From positions 43,025-107,024 of the forward strand of contig NZ_CABFVH010000019.1 of the NCBI RefSeq assembly GCF_902141855.1: 64,000 nt of DNA. The letters are read 5' to 3'. This DNA is from Methylobacterium dankookense. GTDB lineage: Bacteria > Pseudomonadota > Alphaproteobacteria > Rhizobiales > Beijerinckiaceae. Position numbers and translations under genes: made by a program. This document shows, piece after piece, positions 8,910-17,414 of this stretch (positions are counted from its first letter, which is position 1; every line of letters starts with the position of its first letter). Under the pieces are notes generated by a model. That model ran no database searches and was not told where the DNA came from. It saw nothing but the letters and a program-made list of their open reading frames with translations.

Positions 8910-9923
8910 ATGAGCGAGACCTGCCCTCCCCGTTCGACAGAGCCCGAGTTCGGCGCGATCCGCCACGACTGGAGCGTGGCCGAGATCCGGGCGATCCACG
9001 ACCTGCCGCTGCTCGACCTCGTCCACCGGGCGGGCAGCGTGCACCGGATGCACAACGACCCGGCCGACATCCAGCGGGCGAGCCTGCTCTCGATCAAGAC
9101 CGGCGGCTGCCCCGAGGATTGCGCCTACTGCCCGCAATCGGCTCATCACAAGGGGACGGGCATGGCCCGCGAGCGGCTGATGCCGGTCGACGCCGTGCTG
9201 AAGGAGGCGGCTGCGGCCAAGGCCAACGGCGCCCACCGCTTCTGCATGGGCGCGGCCTGGCGCCAGCCGAAGGACGGCCCGGAATTCGACGCGGTGCTCG
9301 CCATGGTGCGGGGCGTGCGCGGCCTCGGAATGGAGGCCTGCGTGACGCTCGGCATGCTCAGCCCCTCGCAGGCCGAGCGCCTCGCCGAGGCCGGCCTCAC
9401 CTCCTACAACCACAACCTCGATACCGGGCCCGACTTCTACGGCGACATCATCTCGACGCGTACCTACGACGACCGCCTGAAGACGCTGGAGAACGTGCGC
9501 GCGGCCGGGATCGGCGTCTGCTGCGGCGGCATCGTCGGCATGGGCGAGGGCGTGACCGACCGGGCGGCGATGCTGCAGGTCCTCGCCAACCACGCGCCGC
9601 ATCCCGAGAGCGTGCCGATCAACGCGCTGGTCGCGGTACCGGGCACGCCCCTGGAGGAGCAGCCAGCGGTCGATCCGCTCGACCTCGTGCGCATGTGCGC
9701 CACGGCTCGCATCGTGATGCCGAAGGCGCGGGTACGCCTCAGCGCCGGACGCAAGAGCCTGACCCGCGAGGCGCAGATCCTCTGCTTCCTGGCCGGCGCC
9801 AACTCGATCTTCTACGGCGAGCGCCTGCTCACCACCGCCAACAACGAGGCGGACGAGGACGCCGCGCTGCTGCGCGACATCGGCATCACGGTCCACGCCC
9901 CCGTGCTCGCCGCGGCGGAGTAG
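8910..9923 (+). CDS. bioB: Biotin synthase
   Basis: A 337-residue radical-SAM enzyme that inserts sulfur into dethiobiotin, the last step of biotin synthesis. The [4Fe-4S] motif Cys67-x3-Cys71-x2-Cys74 ([13 protein letters not shown]) is intact. Cysteines in [15 protein letters not shown] and GVCCGG, and Arg in RLSAGR, match the [2Fe-2S] ligands. TSYNHNLDT and [11 protein letters not shown] are family signatures. AAAGG lies close to the ATG. The other bio genes are not in this window. It converges with the histidine kinase gene downstream, only 15 bp between stops. Confidence 0.96.
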   Translation: MSETCPPRSTEPEFGAIRHDWSVAEIRAIHDLPLLDLVHRAGSVHRMHNDPADIQRASLLSIKTGGCPEDCAYCPQSAHHKGTGMARERLMPVDAVLKEAAAAKANGAHRFCMGAAWRQPKDGPEFDAVLAMVRGVRGLGMEACVTLGMLSPSQAERLAEAGLTSYNHNLDTGPDFYGDIISTRTYDDRLKTLENVRAAGIGVCCGGIVGMGEGVTDRAAMLQVLANHAPHPESVPINALVAVPGTPLEEQPAVDPLDLVRMCATARIVMPKARVRLSAGRKSLTREAQILCFLAGANSIFYGERLLTTANNEADEDAALLRDIGITVHAPVLAAAE

Positions 9924-9931
9924 CGCCGCGG
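9910..9931. terminator. Short hairpin at convergent bioB/histidine kinase ends
   Basis: CCGCGGCG and CGCCGCGG form a perfect 8-bp stem around the bioB stop codon with a 6-base loop. It is the only candidate terminator in this 15-bp convergent gap. Confidence 0.35.
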
Positions 9932-9938
9932 CCCGCGC

Positions 9939-11420
9939 TCAGGCTGCACTCACCGGCCAGTCCGGCAGGGTCACGCGGAAGCAGGCGCCCGGCGTGCCCT
10001 CGTCGAGGGTCAGGGTGCCGCCGTTGAGGCGGATCAGTTCCGAGGCCACGGCCAGGCCGAGGCCGGTGCCGCCGGAGCGCGCCGAGCCCTTGAACGGGGC
10101 GAACAGGTGTGCCCGCGCCTTGGCCGGCAGCCCGGGGCCGTTATCGGCGACCAGGATCGTCACGGCGCCCTGCCCCTCCGCACCGTCCCGCGAGGCGGTG
10201 ACCCGCACCTCGGGCGCAGCCACGCAGCGGGCCGTTTCCAGAGCCTGCACCGCATTCCGAACGAGGTTCGTCAGGGCTCGCAGGAGTTGCTCGGGGTCAA
10301 CTTCGGCCTTCAGATCCGCGGGCACCTCGGCACGGATCGCGACCCGCGCTCCGGCGGCGAGGGCCGCCAGATCCTGTAGCTCCTCCAGGAGCGGAGCCAG
10401 GGTGACGCGTCGGCGTGTCGGGTGCGGCTCGCTCGCCCGTCCATAGGCCAGCGTGGCCTCGCAGAAGCGGATGGCGCGGTCGAGGGTGGCGACGAGCCGG
10501 GGCGCCACGCGCTGCACCATCGGATCGGCGGTGCCTTCGAGGCGGTCGCCGAGGAGTTGCGCGCCCGTGAGCATGTTGCGCAACTCGTGGTTGATCTTGC
10601 TCACCGAGAGGCCGAGCTCGGCCAACCGCCTCCGCTGGCGAAGCTGGTCGGCCAATCCCTGCGCCATGCGCGCCAGTGCCGTCTCGGCAAGCCCGATCTC
10701 GTCGGTGCGCCGGGAGGGACGGATCGAGCGCTCGGCGCCCTCGGGATCGTCGGCAAAGGCCGCGATGTTGCGGGTGAGGCGCGTGACCGGATGCACGATC
10801 ACTACCTGCAGCACCACGAAGACGAGGCCCGCCGCCGCTGCGGCCACGATCAGCGAGGAGAGCAGCAGCCGGCTGGCGAAATCGACCATCGCCGCGCGTA
10901 AGGGGGCTTCGTCCTGAAGGATCTCGACGAGGTCGAAGCCGTCGCGGCCGTGGCCGACCACGCGGATCGGCTCGGTCACGGGGGCGACCAGCGTGCGCCA
11001 GGCCCCGCGCACCGCTTCCCAGAGGCTGACCTGGCGCAGGTCGACCGAATCGGCGACGCTGTCGGGCATCGGATCCAGGGCGAGCAGGCGCCGGGTCTCG
11101 TCGCCGCGCACCGCGATGGCCCGGGCCCCGACACCGGTGAGGAGATGGCGGGCGAGGTCGTCCGGCACGGACTGGCCCTGGCTGGCATCGAGCACCATCG
11201 CGGCCACCTGAGCGGCGGCGATCCGGTCGGAGAGCCAGGACAGGCGGTAATTCGCCACCGCCGGGACGTAGATCAGCACCTCGGCGAGCGCCACGAAGGC
11301 CACGGTGAGCAGGAACAGACGCGCGGACAGGCCGAGATGGCGGAGCGGGCTGTGCCGGGCCGGCGCCGCGGCCTCGGCCGGACGCGCCGTCCCTTCTTGC
11401 GCTCCCTCGTGCACGTTCAT
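9939..11420 (-). CDS. Orphan membrane sensor histidine kinase
   Basis: A 493-residue kinase. TM1 is near residues 35-52 and TM2 near 185-209, enclosing a ~130-residue periplasmic sensor; a HAMP-like linker (~210-262) follows. The H-box is KINHELRN with His278. The N-box is LVRNAVQAL, G1 is DNGPGLP near 426 and G2 GGTGLGLA near 450. So autokinase function looks intact. No response regulator is adjacent, hence orphan. The start at MNVHEG (11420) is preferred over 11549, whose extension is Arg/Pro-rich and unlike a protein N-terminus. The signal sensed is unknown. Confidence 0.88.
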   Translation of the reverse strand: MNVHEGAQEGTARPAEAAAPARHSPLRHLGLSARLFLLTVAFVALAEVLIYVPAVANYRLSWLSDRIAAAQVAAMVLDASQGQSVPDDLARHLLTGVGARAIAVRGDETRRLLALDPMPDSVADSVDLRQVSLWEAVRGAWRTLVAPVTEPIRVVGHGRDGFDLVEILQDEAPLRAAMVDFASRLLLSSLIVAAAAAGLVFVVLQVVIVHPVTRLTRNIAAFADDPEGAERSIRPSRRTDEIGLAETALARMAQGLADQLRQRRRLAELGLSVSKINHELRNMLTGAQLLGDRLEGTADPMVQRVAPRLVATLDRAIRFCEATLAYGRASEPHPTRRRVTLAPLLEELQDLAALAAGARVAIRAEVPADLKAEVDPEQLLRALTNLVRNAVQALETARCVAAPEVRVTASRDGAEGQGAVTILVADNGPGLPAKARAHLFAPFKGSARSGGTGLGLAVASELIRLNGGTLTLDEGTPGACFRVTLPDWPVSAA

Positions 11421-11686
11421 CTTGGCCCCGGCTGGCACGGTGTTCCCGCACCCGACTGCACTGCGCCGCCGGACCGGGGAGGATCGCGGCGGACGCCGTC
11501 TTCGTAGCCCGAGCGGCGGCAACCCGTCGAGGGGCAATCCCGGGGACACTGGATTCCCGCCAAAGTTGTTCAGTTCAAGATCCGGCTTGGGTCAAAACTA
11601 GTGGTTGTAGTTGCCCAATGTAATTCGGAGGATTCCGGCATCGCCGATTGCAGGCGCCGATACCCCTGGGCCGCCGAATTGCCGGC

Positions 11687-12478
11687 TCAGTTCCGGCCCC
11701 GGAAGTGGGGGGGGCGGTGGCGGAGGAGGATCGTGAACAGGGCGAATGCCGCGAGCGCACCGAGGCCGATCAGCATCTTGGGCGTCACCAGCGCACGCAA
11801 TGTCAATGCTTCGTCGCATCCGAGCTCCGAGGCGGCCTGGCAGGCGGCCTTGGCGGCCTCGTGCGCGGCGACGACGTCCTCGATGCCGGCACCCGTCGCC
11901 GCGTAGACGAAGGCGCCGGGCAGGAGCCCGAGCAGGGTCGCGAGCACGAAGGTCCGCAGCGTCACCCCGAAGGCGGCGGGCGCGAGGTTCGTCATCCAGA
12001 ACGGGAAGAGCGGCAGCAGGCGCAGGAAGGCGATGTAGCCGAAGGCGTCGCGGCGGAAGCCGTCGGCGAAGGCCTGGAGGCGGGGCCCCGCCACGCGCCG
12101 CAGCAGCTCGCCCCCGGGGCCGCGCCCGATCGAGAACACGATCGCCGCCCCCGTGGTCGCCGCCGCCACCGCCACGAGCGCCCCGGTGACGATCCCGAAC
12201 AGGAAGCCGCAGATCATGGTGAGCATCAGCGTCGCCGGCACCGAGACGACGACCGCGCCGACATAGACGAGGTAGGCCGCCACCAGGGCGCGCCCGTAAT
12301 CGGCCGCGACGAAGCCGTGCAGCCAGGCCCGCGAGGCGAGCAGCGCGTCGAGGCTGACGAGGCGGCCCGCCCCCGAGACCAGGGCGGCCAGCGAGACGCC
12401 GACCAGTACCACGAGCGGCAGGAAGCGCAGGGCGCCGCGCAGGCGCCCCCGCCTCACCGGATGGCCCGGCCCGCTCAA
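11687..12478 (-). CDS. TVP38/TMEM64-family membrane protein
   Basis: A 263-residue inner-membrane protein with about six hydrophobic segments. The core PATLMLTMICGFLFG followed by FLRLLPLFPFW and NLAPAAFGV is typical of the SNARE-associated/DedA-related VTT domain, a family linked to lipid movement across membranes. The TTG start at 12478 overlaps the pmtA stop, giving tight coupling; a GTG seven codons in is an alternative. A Cys-containing loop (AACQ, LGCDE) precedes the last helix. Its place behind a phospholipid methyltransferase fits a membrane-lipid role, but that is inference. Confidence 0.8.
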   Translation of the reverse strand: MSGPGHPVRRGRLRGALRFLPLVVLVGVSLAALVSGAGRLVSLDALLASRAWLHGFVAADYGRALVAAYLVYVGAVVVSVPATLMLTMICGFLFGIVTGALVAVAAATTGAAIVFSIGRGPGGELLRRVAGPRLQAFADGFRRDAFGYIAFLRLLPLFPFWMTNLAPAAFGVTLRTFVLATLLGLLPGAFVYAATGAGIEDVVAAHEAAKAACQAASELGCDEALTLRALVTPKMLIGLGALAAFALFTILLRHRPPHFRGRN

Positions 12479-13128
12479 GCGGGCTTGCGCATGCGCAGGA
12501 TCTTGAAGAACCCGCCCGGGAAGGTCGGCGCGACGCCAATGAACTCGACGCCGTTGCGCCGCGCCCAGGCCTGGATGCGCGTCGCCTTGAAGTCGGACGA
12601 CCAGCCGATCTTGGTGCAGAGGGGCGCGACGATCTCCTCGACCCGGGCGACCGGGCCGGTATCCTGGCCGAAATGGTTGGCGAGCACGATCTCGCCGCCG
12701 GGCCGCAGCACGCGCAGGAATTCCGAGAGCGCGGCCTCCGGGTCCGGCACCAGGGTGATCAGGAACTGCGCCACCACCGCGTCGAAGCTCGCATCGGCGT
12801 AGCCGAGATGGCAGACGTCCATCACCTGCAGGCCGTGCACGTGGCCGAGGCCGCGCCGCCGCACCTTGGCGCGGGCGCGTTTCAGCATGTCCTCCGAGAG
12901 GTCGACGCCGCAGACGAAGGCGTCGCGCGGGTAGTAGCCGAGGGACAAGCCGGTGCCGACGCCCGCCTCGAGGATGCGCGGCCCGCAGGCCGCCGCGGCG
13001 CGCACGGCGGCGCGGGCGGCGGGTTCGGTGAGCTTGTCGTAGACCACGTCGTAGACGGGGGCCCAGCGCGCATAGGCCTTGCGCATCAGGGCCGTGCTCG
13101 GGCCCCTCACCTGCGGCTCGCTCAACAT
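12475..13128 (-). CDS. pmtA: Phosphatidylethanolamine N-methyltransferase, PmtA type
   Basis: A 217-residue class I SAM methyltransferase. The SAM motif LEAGVGTGLSL (residues 53-63) and VDLSEDML near 75 resemble rhizobial PmtA, which methylates phosphatidylethanolamine stepwise to phosphatidylcholine. RPGGEIVLANHFG and the GGFFKILRM C-terminus also fit. The ATG at 13128 has AGGACG upstream. It sits 32 bp behind mnmA and overlaps the TVP38 gene. A ubiquinone-type methyltransferase is a less likely alternative. Confidence 0.8.
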   Translation of the reverse strand: MLSEPQVRGPSTALMRKAYARWAPVYDVVYDKLTEPAARAAVRAAAACGPRILEAGVGTGLSLGYYPRDAFVCGVDLSEDMLKRARAKVRRRGLGHVHGLQVMDVCHLGYADASFDAVVAQFLITLVPDPEAALSEFLRVLRPGGEIVLANHFGQDTGPVARVEEIVAPLCTKIGWSSDFKATRIQAWARRNGVEFIGVAPTFPGGFFKILRMRKPA

Positions 13129-13160
13129 GGTCTGCGGTCGTCCTGCGCTGGAGGCCGGGG

Positions 13161-14318
13161 TCAGGCGGCCTGGGCGGGGTGCGCCGACACCGTGTCGACG
13201 CGGGCGATGGTGCCGCCGCCGAGCACCCGCGCGCGGGGATCCTCGTCGGCGTAGATGACGCAAGCCTGACCGGGCGAGACGCCGTCCTCGGGCGTGGCGA
13301 GGTCGACCATCAGGCTGCCCTGCGCCGCGTCGTAGGCGAGACGGGCCGGGCGCGGCTCGCGGGTCGAGCGCACGCGTACGGCCACTTCCAGCCCGTCGAG
13401 GCTCTCCACGGCCTGCGAGCCGAGCCAGTTCAGGTCGCTCAGGCGGACGCGGCCGGTGGCGAGCGCGCTGCGCGGGCCCACGACGACGCGGGCCGTCTCC
13501 GGCTCCAGCCGCACCACGTAGAGCGGCTCGCCCACCGCGAGCTTGAGGCCGCGGCGCTGGCCGATCGTGAAATGGATGATGCCCTCGTGCCGCCCGAGCA
13601 CGCGGCCGCCGAGGTCGACCACCTCGCCGGGGCGCGCCGCGTCCGGGCGGAGCTTCGCGATCACGTCGCTGTAGCGGCCCTGCGGCACGAAGCAGATGTC
13701 CTGGCTGTCCGGCTTCTCGGCGATGGCGAGGCCGAGCTCGCGCGCCAGCGCCCGGGTCCGGTCCTTCGGCAGCTCGCCCAATGGGAAGCGCAGATAGGCG
13801 AGCTGCTCGGGCGTGGTCGCGTAGAGGAAGTAGCTCTGGTCGCGGGCCGGGTCGAGGGCGCGGTAGAGGCCGCGGCCCCCCTCCGGCAGCGGCCGGCTCG
13901 CCACGTAATGGCCGGTGGCCAGCGCGTCGGCGTCGAGGTCGCGGGCGAGGCCGAGCAGGTCGCGGAACTTGAGCGAGCGGTTGCACTCGACGCAGGGGAT
14001 CGGCGTCTCGCCGGCGAGGTAGCTCTCGGCGAAGCGGTCGATCACGGCGTCGCGGAAGCGGTCCTCGTAGTCGAGGACGTAGTGCGGGATGCCGAGATGG
14101 GCGGCGGCCGCCCGGGCGTCGTGGATGTCGCGGCCCGCGCAGCAGGCGCCCTTGCGGTGCGTCGCGGCGCCGTGGTCGTAGAGCTGCATGGTGACGCCGA
14201 CCACGTCGTAGCCATCGCGCTTCAGCAGCCCTGCGACCACGGAGGAATCGACGCCGCCGGACATGGCGACGACGATGCGCGTCTCGTGAGGGGCTTTGGG
14301 CAGGTCGAGGGAATTCAT
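13161..14318 (-). CDS. mnmA: tRNA-specific 2-thiouridylase
   Basis: A 385-residue enzyme that thiolates U34 of the tRNAs for Lys, Glu and Gln. The PP-loop SGGVDSS begins at residue 20. Catalytic Cys109 (PIPCVECN) and Cys209 (SQDICFV) are both present, so it should be active. FTIGQRRGL in the central domain and a C-terminal beta-barrel complete the family layout. Length matches the usual 360-390. It heads the minus-strand run mnmA-pmtA-TVP38. Confidence 0.95.
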   Translation of the reverse strand: MNSLDLPKAPHETRIVVAMSGGVDSSVVAGLLKRDGYDVVGVTMQLYDHGAATHRKGACCAGRDIHDARAAAAHLGIPHYVLDYEDRFRDAVIDRFAESYLAGETPIPCVECNRSLKFRDLLGLARDLDADALATGHYVASRPLPEGGRGLYRALDPARDQSYFLYATTPEQLAYLRFPLGELPKDRTRALARELGLAIAEKPDSQDICFVPQGRYSDVIAKLRPDAARPGEVVDLGGRVLGRHEGIIHFTIGQRRGLKLAVGEPLYVVRLEPETARVVVGPRSALATGRVRLSDLNWLGSQAVESLDGLEVAVRVRSTREPRPARLAYDAAQGSLMVDLATPEDGVSPGQACVIYADEDPRARVLGGGTIARVDTVSAHPAQAA

Positions 14319-14595
14319 GGCCGGATCCGGCGGCCCCTCTCGCGAGGCGGGGCCGCCCGCGGGCTTCTATAGCGACTGGAACCGCCACTTTCCAGGGCAG
14401 GCGGGCGGCCATGCGCGCGGGGGCCGGCCCGGGGCCACGACCCGGCAAGTCCTGCCGCCCGGTCGGCAGCTTCCGCCGGGACGATGCCGGGCGTCGTCCG
14501 GCGCGTGCGACGTTATCCTTTTCTAATCAATGACTTGCGGCGGAATTGCCGCTGGCTCGCGCCTTGCTCCGGTGCCGTCCGAGGAGCAGGGATGC

Positions 14596-16002
14596 ATGGC
14601 GCTCGGACACACGGCACGGATGGATGCACCGGCAAGCGCCGCGAGCCGGACGCCCGTGCGCGCGACGGCGCGCGGCACGGCCGGCTTCGCGGCCGCCCTC
14701 GACGCGACGCGCGGGGCCGAGGCCAAGCCCAAGGCCGAGCGGCCACCCGAGACCACGGCCGAGCACAGGACGATGAATCCCGAGCCGGCCGCCGCGCGTC
14801 CCACCGAGGCGCGGCGCGAGACCCGGCCCGACGCGCCCAAGCCCGCAGGGCGTCCCGCTGCCGCCCGCAGCCCGGATGGCAAGGTGCGCGCCGGCACGGC
14901 CGAGACCGTGGAGACCGCCACACAAGAGAATGAGAGCCCGGCGGGCACCGCCGCGGCTCCGCAGGCCGTGACGGCGCAGCCCGCCCCGCGGGCCGGCACC
15001 GTGCCCGACGACGGCACGGTCGCGCGGCTTGCCGGGCTCGTCCTGGACGAGGCCGGTGCGGACACGGCGGAGACGGATAAGGAGACGCCCGCAAGCGAGG
15101 CCGCGGCCCCGGCGCCGGGCGCGGTCCCGATCCTGCCGATCCTCGCGGTGCTGACGGCTCCGACTCCGGCGCCGGCCGCGGCGACCGGCACGGCGGCGAC
15201 CGCCGGCATCCAGGGTGCCGGATCGCCCATATCGGGACCCTCCAGCGGTCCTGTGCCGGGCACGGCCGCAATGCCGACGGATGCCGAGGGTGCGCAGCCC
15301 GCGGCCGGCGTCGCGGATGGAATGCAGGCCCGAGCAGTCGCGTCGCTTCCCGGCGAGGGCCGGGCCGAGCGGGGCGAGCGCGCGGGCGAGGTCGCCGCCG
15401 CGGGTGACGGCTCCGCTCCGGCGGTGGCGAAGCCCGATGTCCTGGCCGCCCTCGGCAATGCCGCGCCGGGCCTCGCACCGCCCCCCGAGGCGCCGAAGAC
15501 GAACCATCTCCAGGCAGCCGCCGCTGCCCAGCAGGCGGCGCCGACCCAGACGGCCGCGCCACCCGTGCCGATCGGTCAGGTGCCGATGACCATCGGCCTG
15601 CGCTCGCTCGCCGGATCGAGCCAGTTCGAGATCCGCCTCGACCCCGTCGATCTCGGGCGCATCGACGTCACGCTGGAGATCAACAAGGAGCGCGGCACCG
15701 TGTCGACCCATCTCGTGGTCGAGCGGATCGACACCCTGGCGATGCTCCAGCGCGACGCGGGCAGCCTGCAGCAGGCCCTGTCCCAGGCCGGGCTCGACGC
15801 CTCCGCCGATGGCGGCATCCGCCTGTCCCTGCGCGGGGACGGCACATCCCAGGACCAGGCGCAGGGCCAGGCCCGCGGCGACATGGGCGGCCAGGACGGG
15901 CGCGGCCGCCGGGGCGGCTGGGCCGGCGAGACGCCGGAGGCCGTCGAGATCGCGCCGCTGCGCACGCTGCGCGGCCTCGGCAGCCTCGACATCCGGATCT
16001 AG
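14596..16002 (+). CDS. fliK: Flagellar hook-length control protein
   Basis: A 468-residue protein that acts as the molecular ruler and substrate-specificity switch for the flagellar export gate. The first ~330 residues are a low-complexity Ala/Pro/Thr region, as usual for FliK. The conserved C-terminal domain is at ~residues 340-420: QFEIRLDPVDLGRIDVTLEI, then VERIDTLAMLQRDAGSLQQAL. The ATG at 14596 follows GAGGAGCAGGG; an upstream in-frame ATG at 14530 lacks this. It begins the flagellar block, with flgD 185 bp downstream. Confidence 0.88.
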   Translation: MALGHTARMDAPASAASRTPVRATARGTAGFAAALDATRGAEAKPKAERPPETTAEHRTMNPEPAAARPTEARRETRPDAPKPAGRPAAARSPDGKVRAGTAETVETATQENESPAGTAAAPQAVTAQPAPRAGTVPDDGTVARLAGLVLDEAGADTAETDKETPASEAAAPAPGAVPILPILAVLTAPTPAPAAATGTAATAGIQGAGSPISGPSSGPVPGTAAMPTDAEGAQPAAGVADGMQARAVASLPGEGRAERGERAGEVAAAGDGSAPAVAKPDVLAALGNAAPGLAPPPEAPKTNHLQAAAAAQQAAPTQTAAPPVPIGQVPMTIGLRSLAGSSQFEIRLDPVDLGRIDVTLEINKERGTVSTHLVVERIDTLAMLQRDAGSLQQALSQAGLDASADGGIRLSLRGDGTSQDQAQGQARGDMGGQDGRGRRGGWAGETPEAVEIAPLRTLRGLGSLDIRI

Positions 16003-16013
16003 GAGGCTTGGTG

Positions 16014-16190
16014 ATGCGCGACGACGGGTTCGGCGAGGATCTTCAAACTCTTGCGGGGCGAGGCTCGCGCAGCGCGCGAGGCCGGTGCACCGCCGGTCCG
16101 GCGCGCGAACGGGCGCCGGCAAGCGTTCTCATCACAACGATCTTTTCGGCTCGCGCCTCCGCGCGTCCGCTTCGGGAGACAGCGCCATGA
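16014..16190 (+). CDS. Possible small ORF coupled to flgD
   Basis: A 58-codon frame opens after a perfect AGGAGG at 16001-16006 with ideal spacing. Its TGA overlaps the flgD ATG (ATGA), a classic coupling arrangement. The peptide starts MRDDGFGEDLQ and then becomes Arg/Ala-rich with no recognised domain. flgD has its own GGGAGA site. In DNA this GC-rich such frames arise by chance, so I give it low confidence. Confidence 0.25.
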   Translation: MRDDGFGEDLQTLAGRGSRSARGRCTAGPARERAPASVLITTIFSARASARPLRETAP

Positions 16191-16870
16191 CCTCGGGCAT
16201 CTCGAGCCTCGCCAACACCGCGGCCACGAAGACCTCGTCGACCGGCACGAGCGCGCAGGAGATCGCGGGCAACTTCACGCAGTTCCTGACCCTGCTCACC
16301 ACGCAGCTCAAGAACCAGAACCCGCTCGATCCGATGGACACCAACCAGTTCACCCAGCAGCTGGTGCAGTTCGCGGGCGTGGAGCAGCAGCTCAAGACCA
16401 ACGACCGGCTCGACAACATCCTGACGAGCAGCAAGGCGGCGAGCTCCGCGACGGCCACGAGCTATATCGGCAAGTCGATCACCGCGGACGGCTCCGCCGC
16501 CGACCTGACCTCCGGCGGCAGCGCGAACTGGAACCTGAACGCCAGCCGGGCCGCATCGAAGGCCGTGGTCTCCATCCTCGATTCGAAGAGCAACGTGGTC
16601 GGGACCCAGACCATCGCGCTCACCGCGGGCAGCCAGACCTTCACCTGGAACGGCCGCACCGCCTCCGGCATCAGCGCGCCCGCCGGCACCTACACGATCA
16701 AGGTCGCCGCCCAGGACGCCACCGGCGCCAGCGTCACCGTCGACACCAGCACGAGCGGCACGGTGGACGAGGTCGATCTGAGCGGCAGCACGCCCGTTCT
16801 CCTCATCGGCAAGCAGCGGGTGCCCCTGTCCAGCGTGCAGACGGTCGGGTTGTCCACAACGGCGGGATAG
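16187..16870 (+). CDS. flgD: Flagellar hook-capping protein
   Basis: A 227-residue hook-assembly scaffold that caps the growing hook. The N-terminal signature is present: FTQFLTLLTTQLKNQNPLDP followed by MDTNQFTQQLVQFAGVEQQ, residues ~30-70. The C-terminal half has the FlgD Ig/Tudor-like fold, including FTWNGRTASGISAPAGTYT. GGGAGA is eight bases before the ATG. It lies behind fliK, consistent with coordinated hook-length control. Confidence 0.93.
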   Translation: MTSGISSLANTAATKTSSTGTSAQEIAGNFTQFLTLLTTQLKNQNPLDPMDTNQFTQQLVQFAGVEQQLKTNDRLDNILTSSKAASSATATSYIGKSITADGSAADLTSGGSANWNLNASRAASKAVVSILDSKSNVVGTQTIALTAGSQTFTWNGRTASGISAPAGTYTIKVAAQDATGASVTVDTSTSGTVDEVDLSGSTPVLLIGKQRVPLSSVQTVGLSTTAG

Positions 16871-16961
16871 CGATTCAAATCGGCCGGACCCGTTTCAAGG
16901 TCTCTTAAGCGGCCTGACTTAGGTTGAATCCTCGACAGGTCAGTCGAGTGTAGAGCGTATC

Positions 16962-17237
16962 ATGACCGAACCGCACCGCCCGAGAGTGAAGTACGTGATC
17001 GGGCCCGATGGCAGCCCCCTGACCATCGCCGACCTTCCGCCGCCCTCGACCCGCCGCTGGGTGATCCGGCGCAAGGCCGAGGTCGTGGCCGCGGTGCGCG
17101 GCGGCCTCCTCAGCCTCGAGGAGGCGTGCAAGCGCTACACGCTGACCACCGAGGAATTCCTGAGCTGGCAGTTCTCCATCGACCAGCACGGCCTCGCGGG
17201 CCTGCGCACCACGCGCATCCAGCACTACCGGCACTGA
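16962..17237 (+). CDS. sciP: CtrA inhibitor SciP (DUF1153)
   Basis: A 91-residue helix-turn-helix protein nearly invariant across alphaproteobacteria. VKYVIGPDGSPLTIADLPP, RRWVIRRKAEVVAAVRGGLL and LSLEEACKRY are diagnostic. In Caulobacter, SciP binds CtrA at its promoters and blocks activation, timing flagellar and division genes in the cell cycle. Here it lies between flgD and fliF, and a CtrA-like box is found just downstream of its terminator before fliF. That placement suggests local control of flagellar genes, which is inference. Confidence 0.92.
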   Translation: MTEPHRPRVKYVIGPDGSPLTIADLPPPSTRRWVIRRKAEVVAAVRGGLLSLEEACKRYTLTTEEFLSWQFSIDQHGLAGLRTTRIQHYRH

Positions 17238-17265
17238 TCCGGGCCCTCCCCCGGAGCGCTGCCTG

Positions 17266-17296
17266 AAGCCCCGCCCGTCCCCGAAGGCGGGGCTTT
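17266..17296 (+). terminator. Terminator after sciP
   Basis: AAGCCCCGCC (17266-17275) pairs with GGCGGGGCTT (17286-17295) across a 10-base loop, followed by a short TT. It separates sciP from the fliF operon. Confidence 0.7.
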
Positions 17297-17330
17297 CCAC
17301 GTTCGCGGACCGGTTATTCGGCCGCGCGCA

Positions 17331-17345
17331 TTAACCGCCCGCTAA
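17331..17345 (+). promoter_or_regulatory. CtrA-like box upstream of fliF
   Basis: TTAA-CCGCCCG-CTAA matches the CtrA consensus TTAA-N7-TTAA with one mismatch. It lies 70-84 bases before the chosen fliF start. fliF is a known CtrA target in Caulobacter; here the site is a sequence-based suggestion only. Confidence 0.4.
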
Positions 17346-17414
17346 CCACGTGCCCGGCAATTCTTGCCGAGCGGCCCGGCGGGCGGGCCGGCTGCGAGTG
17401 GGCGCGTCAACGTC

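Noticed and set aside
16905..16925. CtrA site upstream of sciP (TTAA...TTAG)
   Set aside because: The spacing between half-sites is ten bases instead of seven.
17350..17370. Sigma-54 promoter upstream of fliF (GGCAATTCTTGCC)
   Set aside because: The distance between GG and GC does not match the -24/-12 spacing; the sequence is simply a short palindrome.
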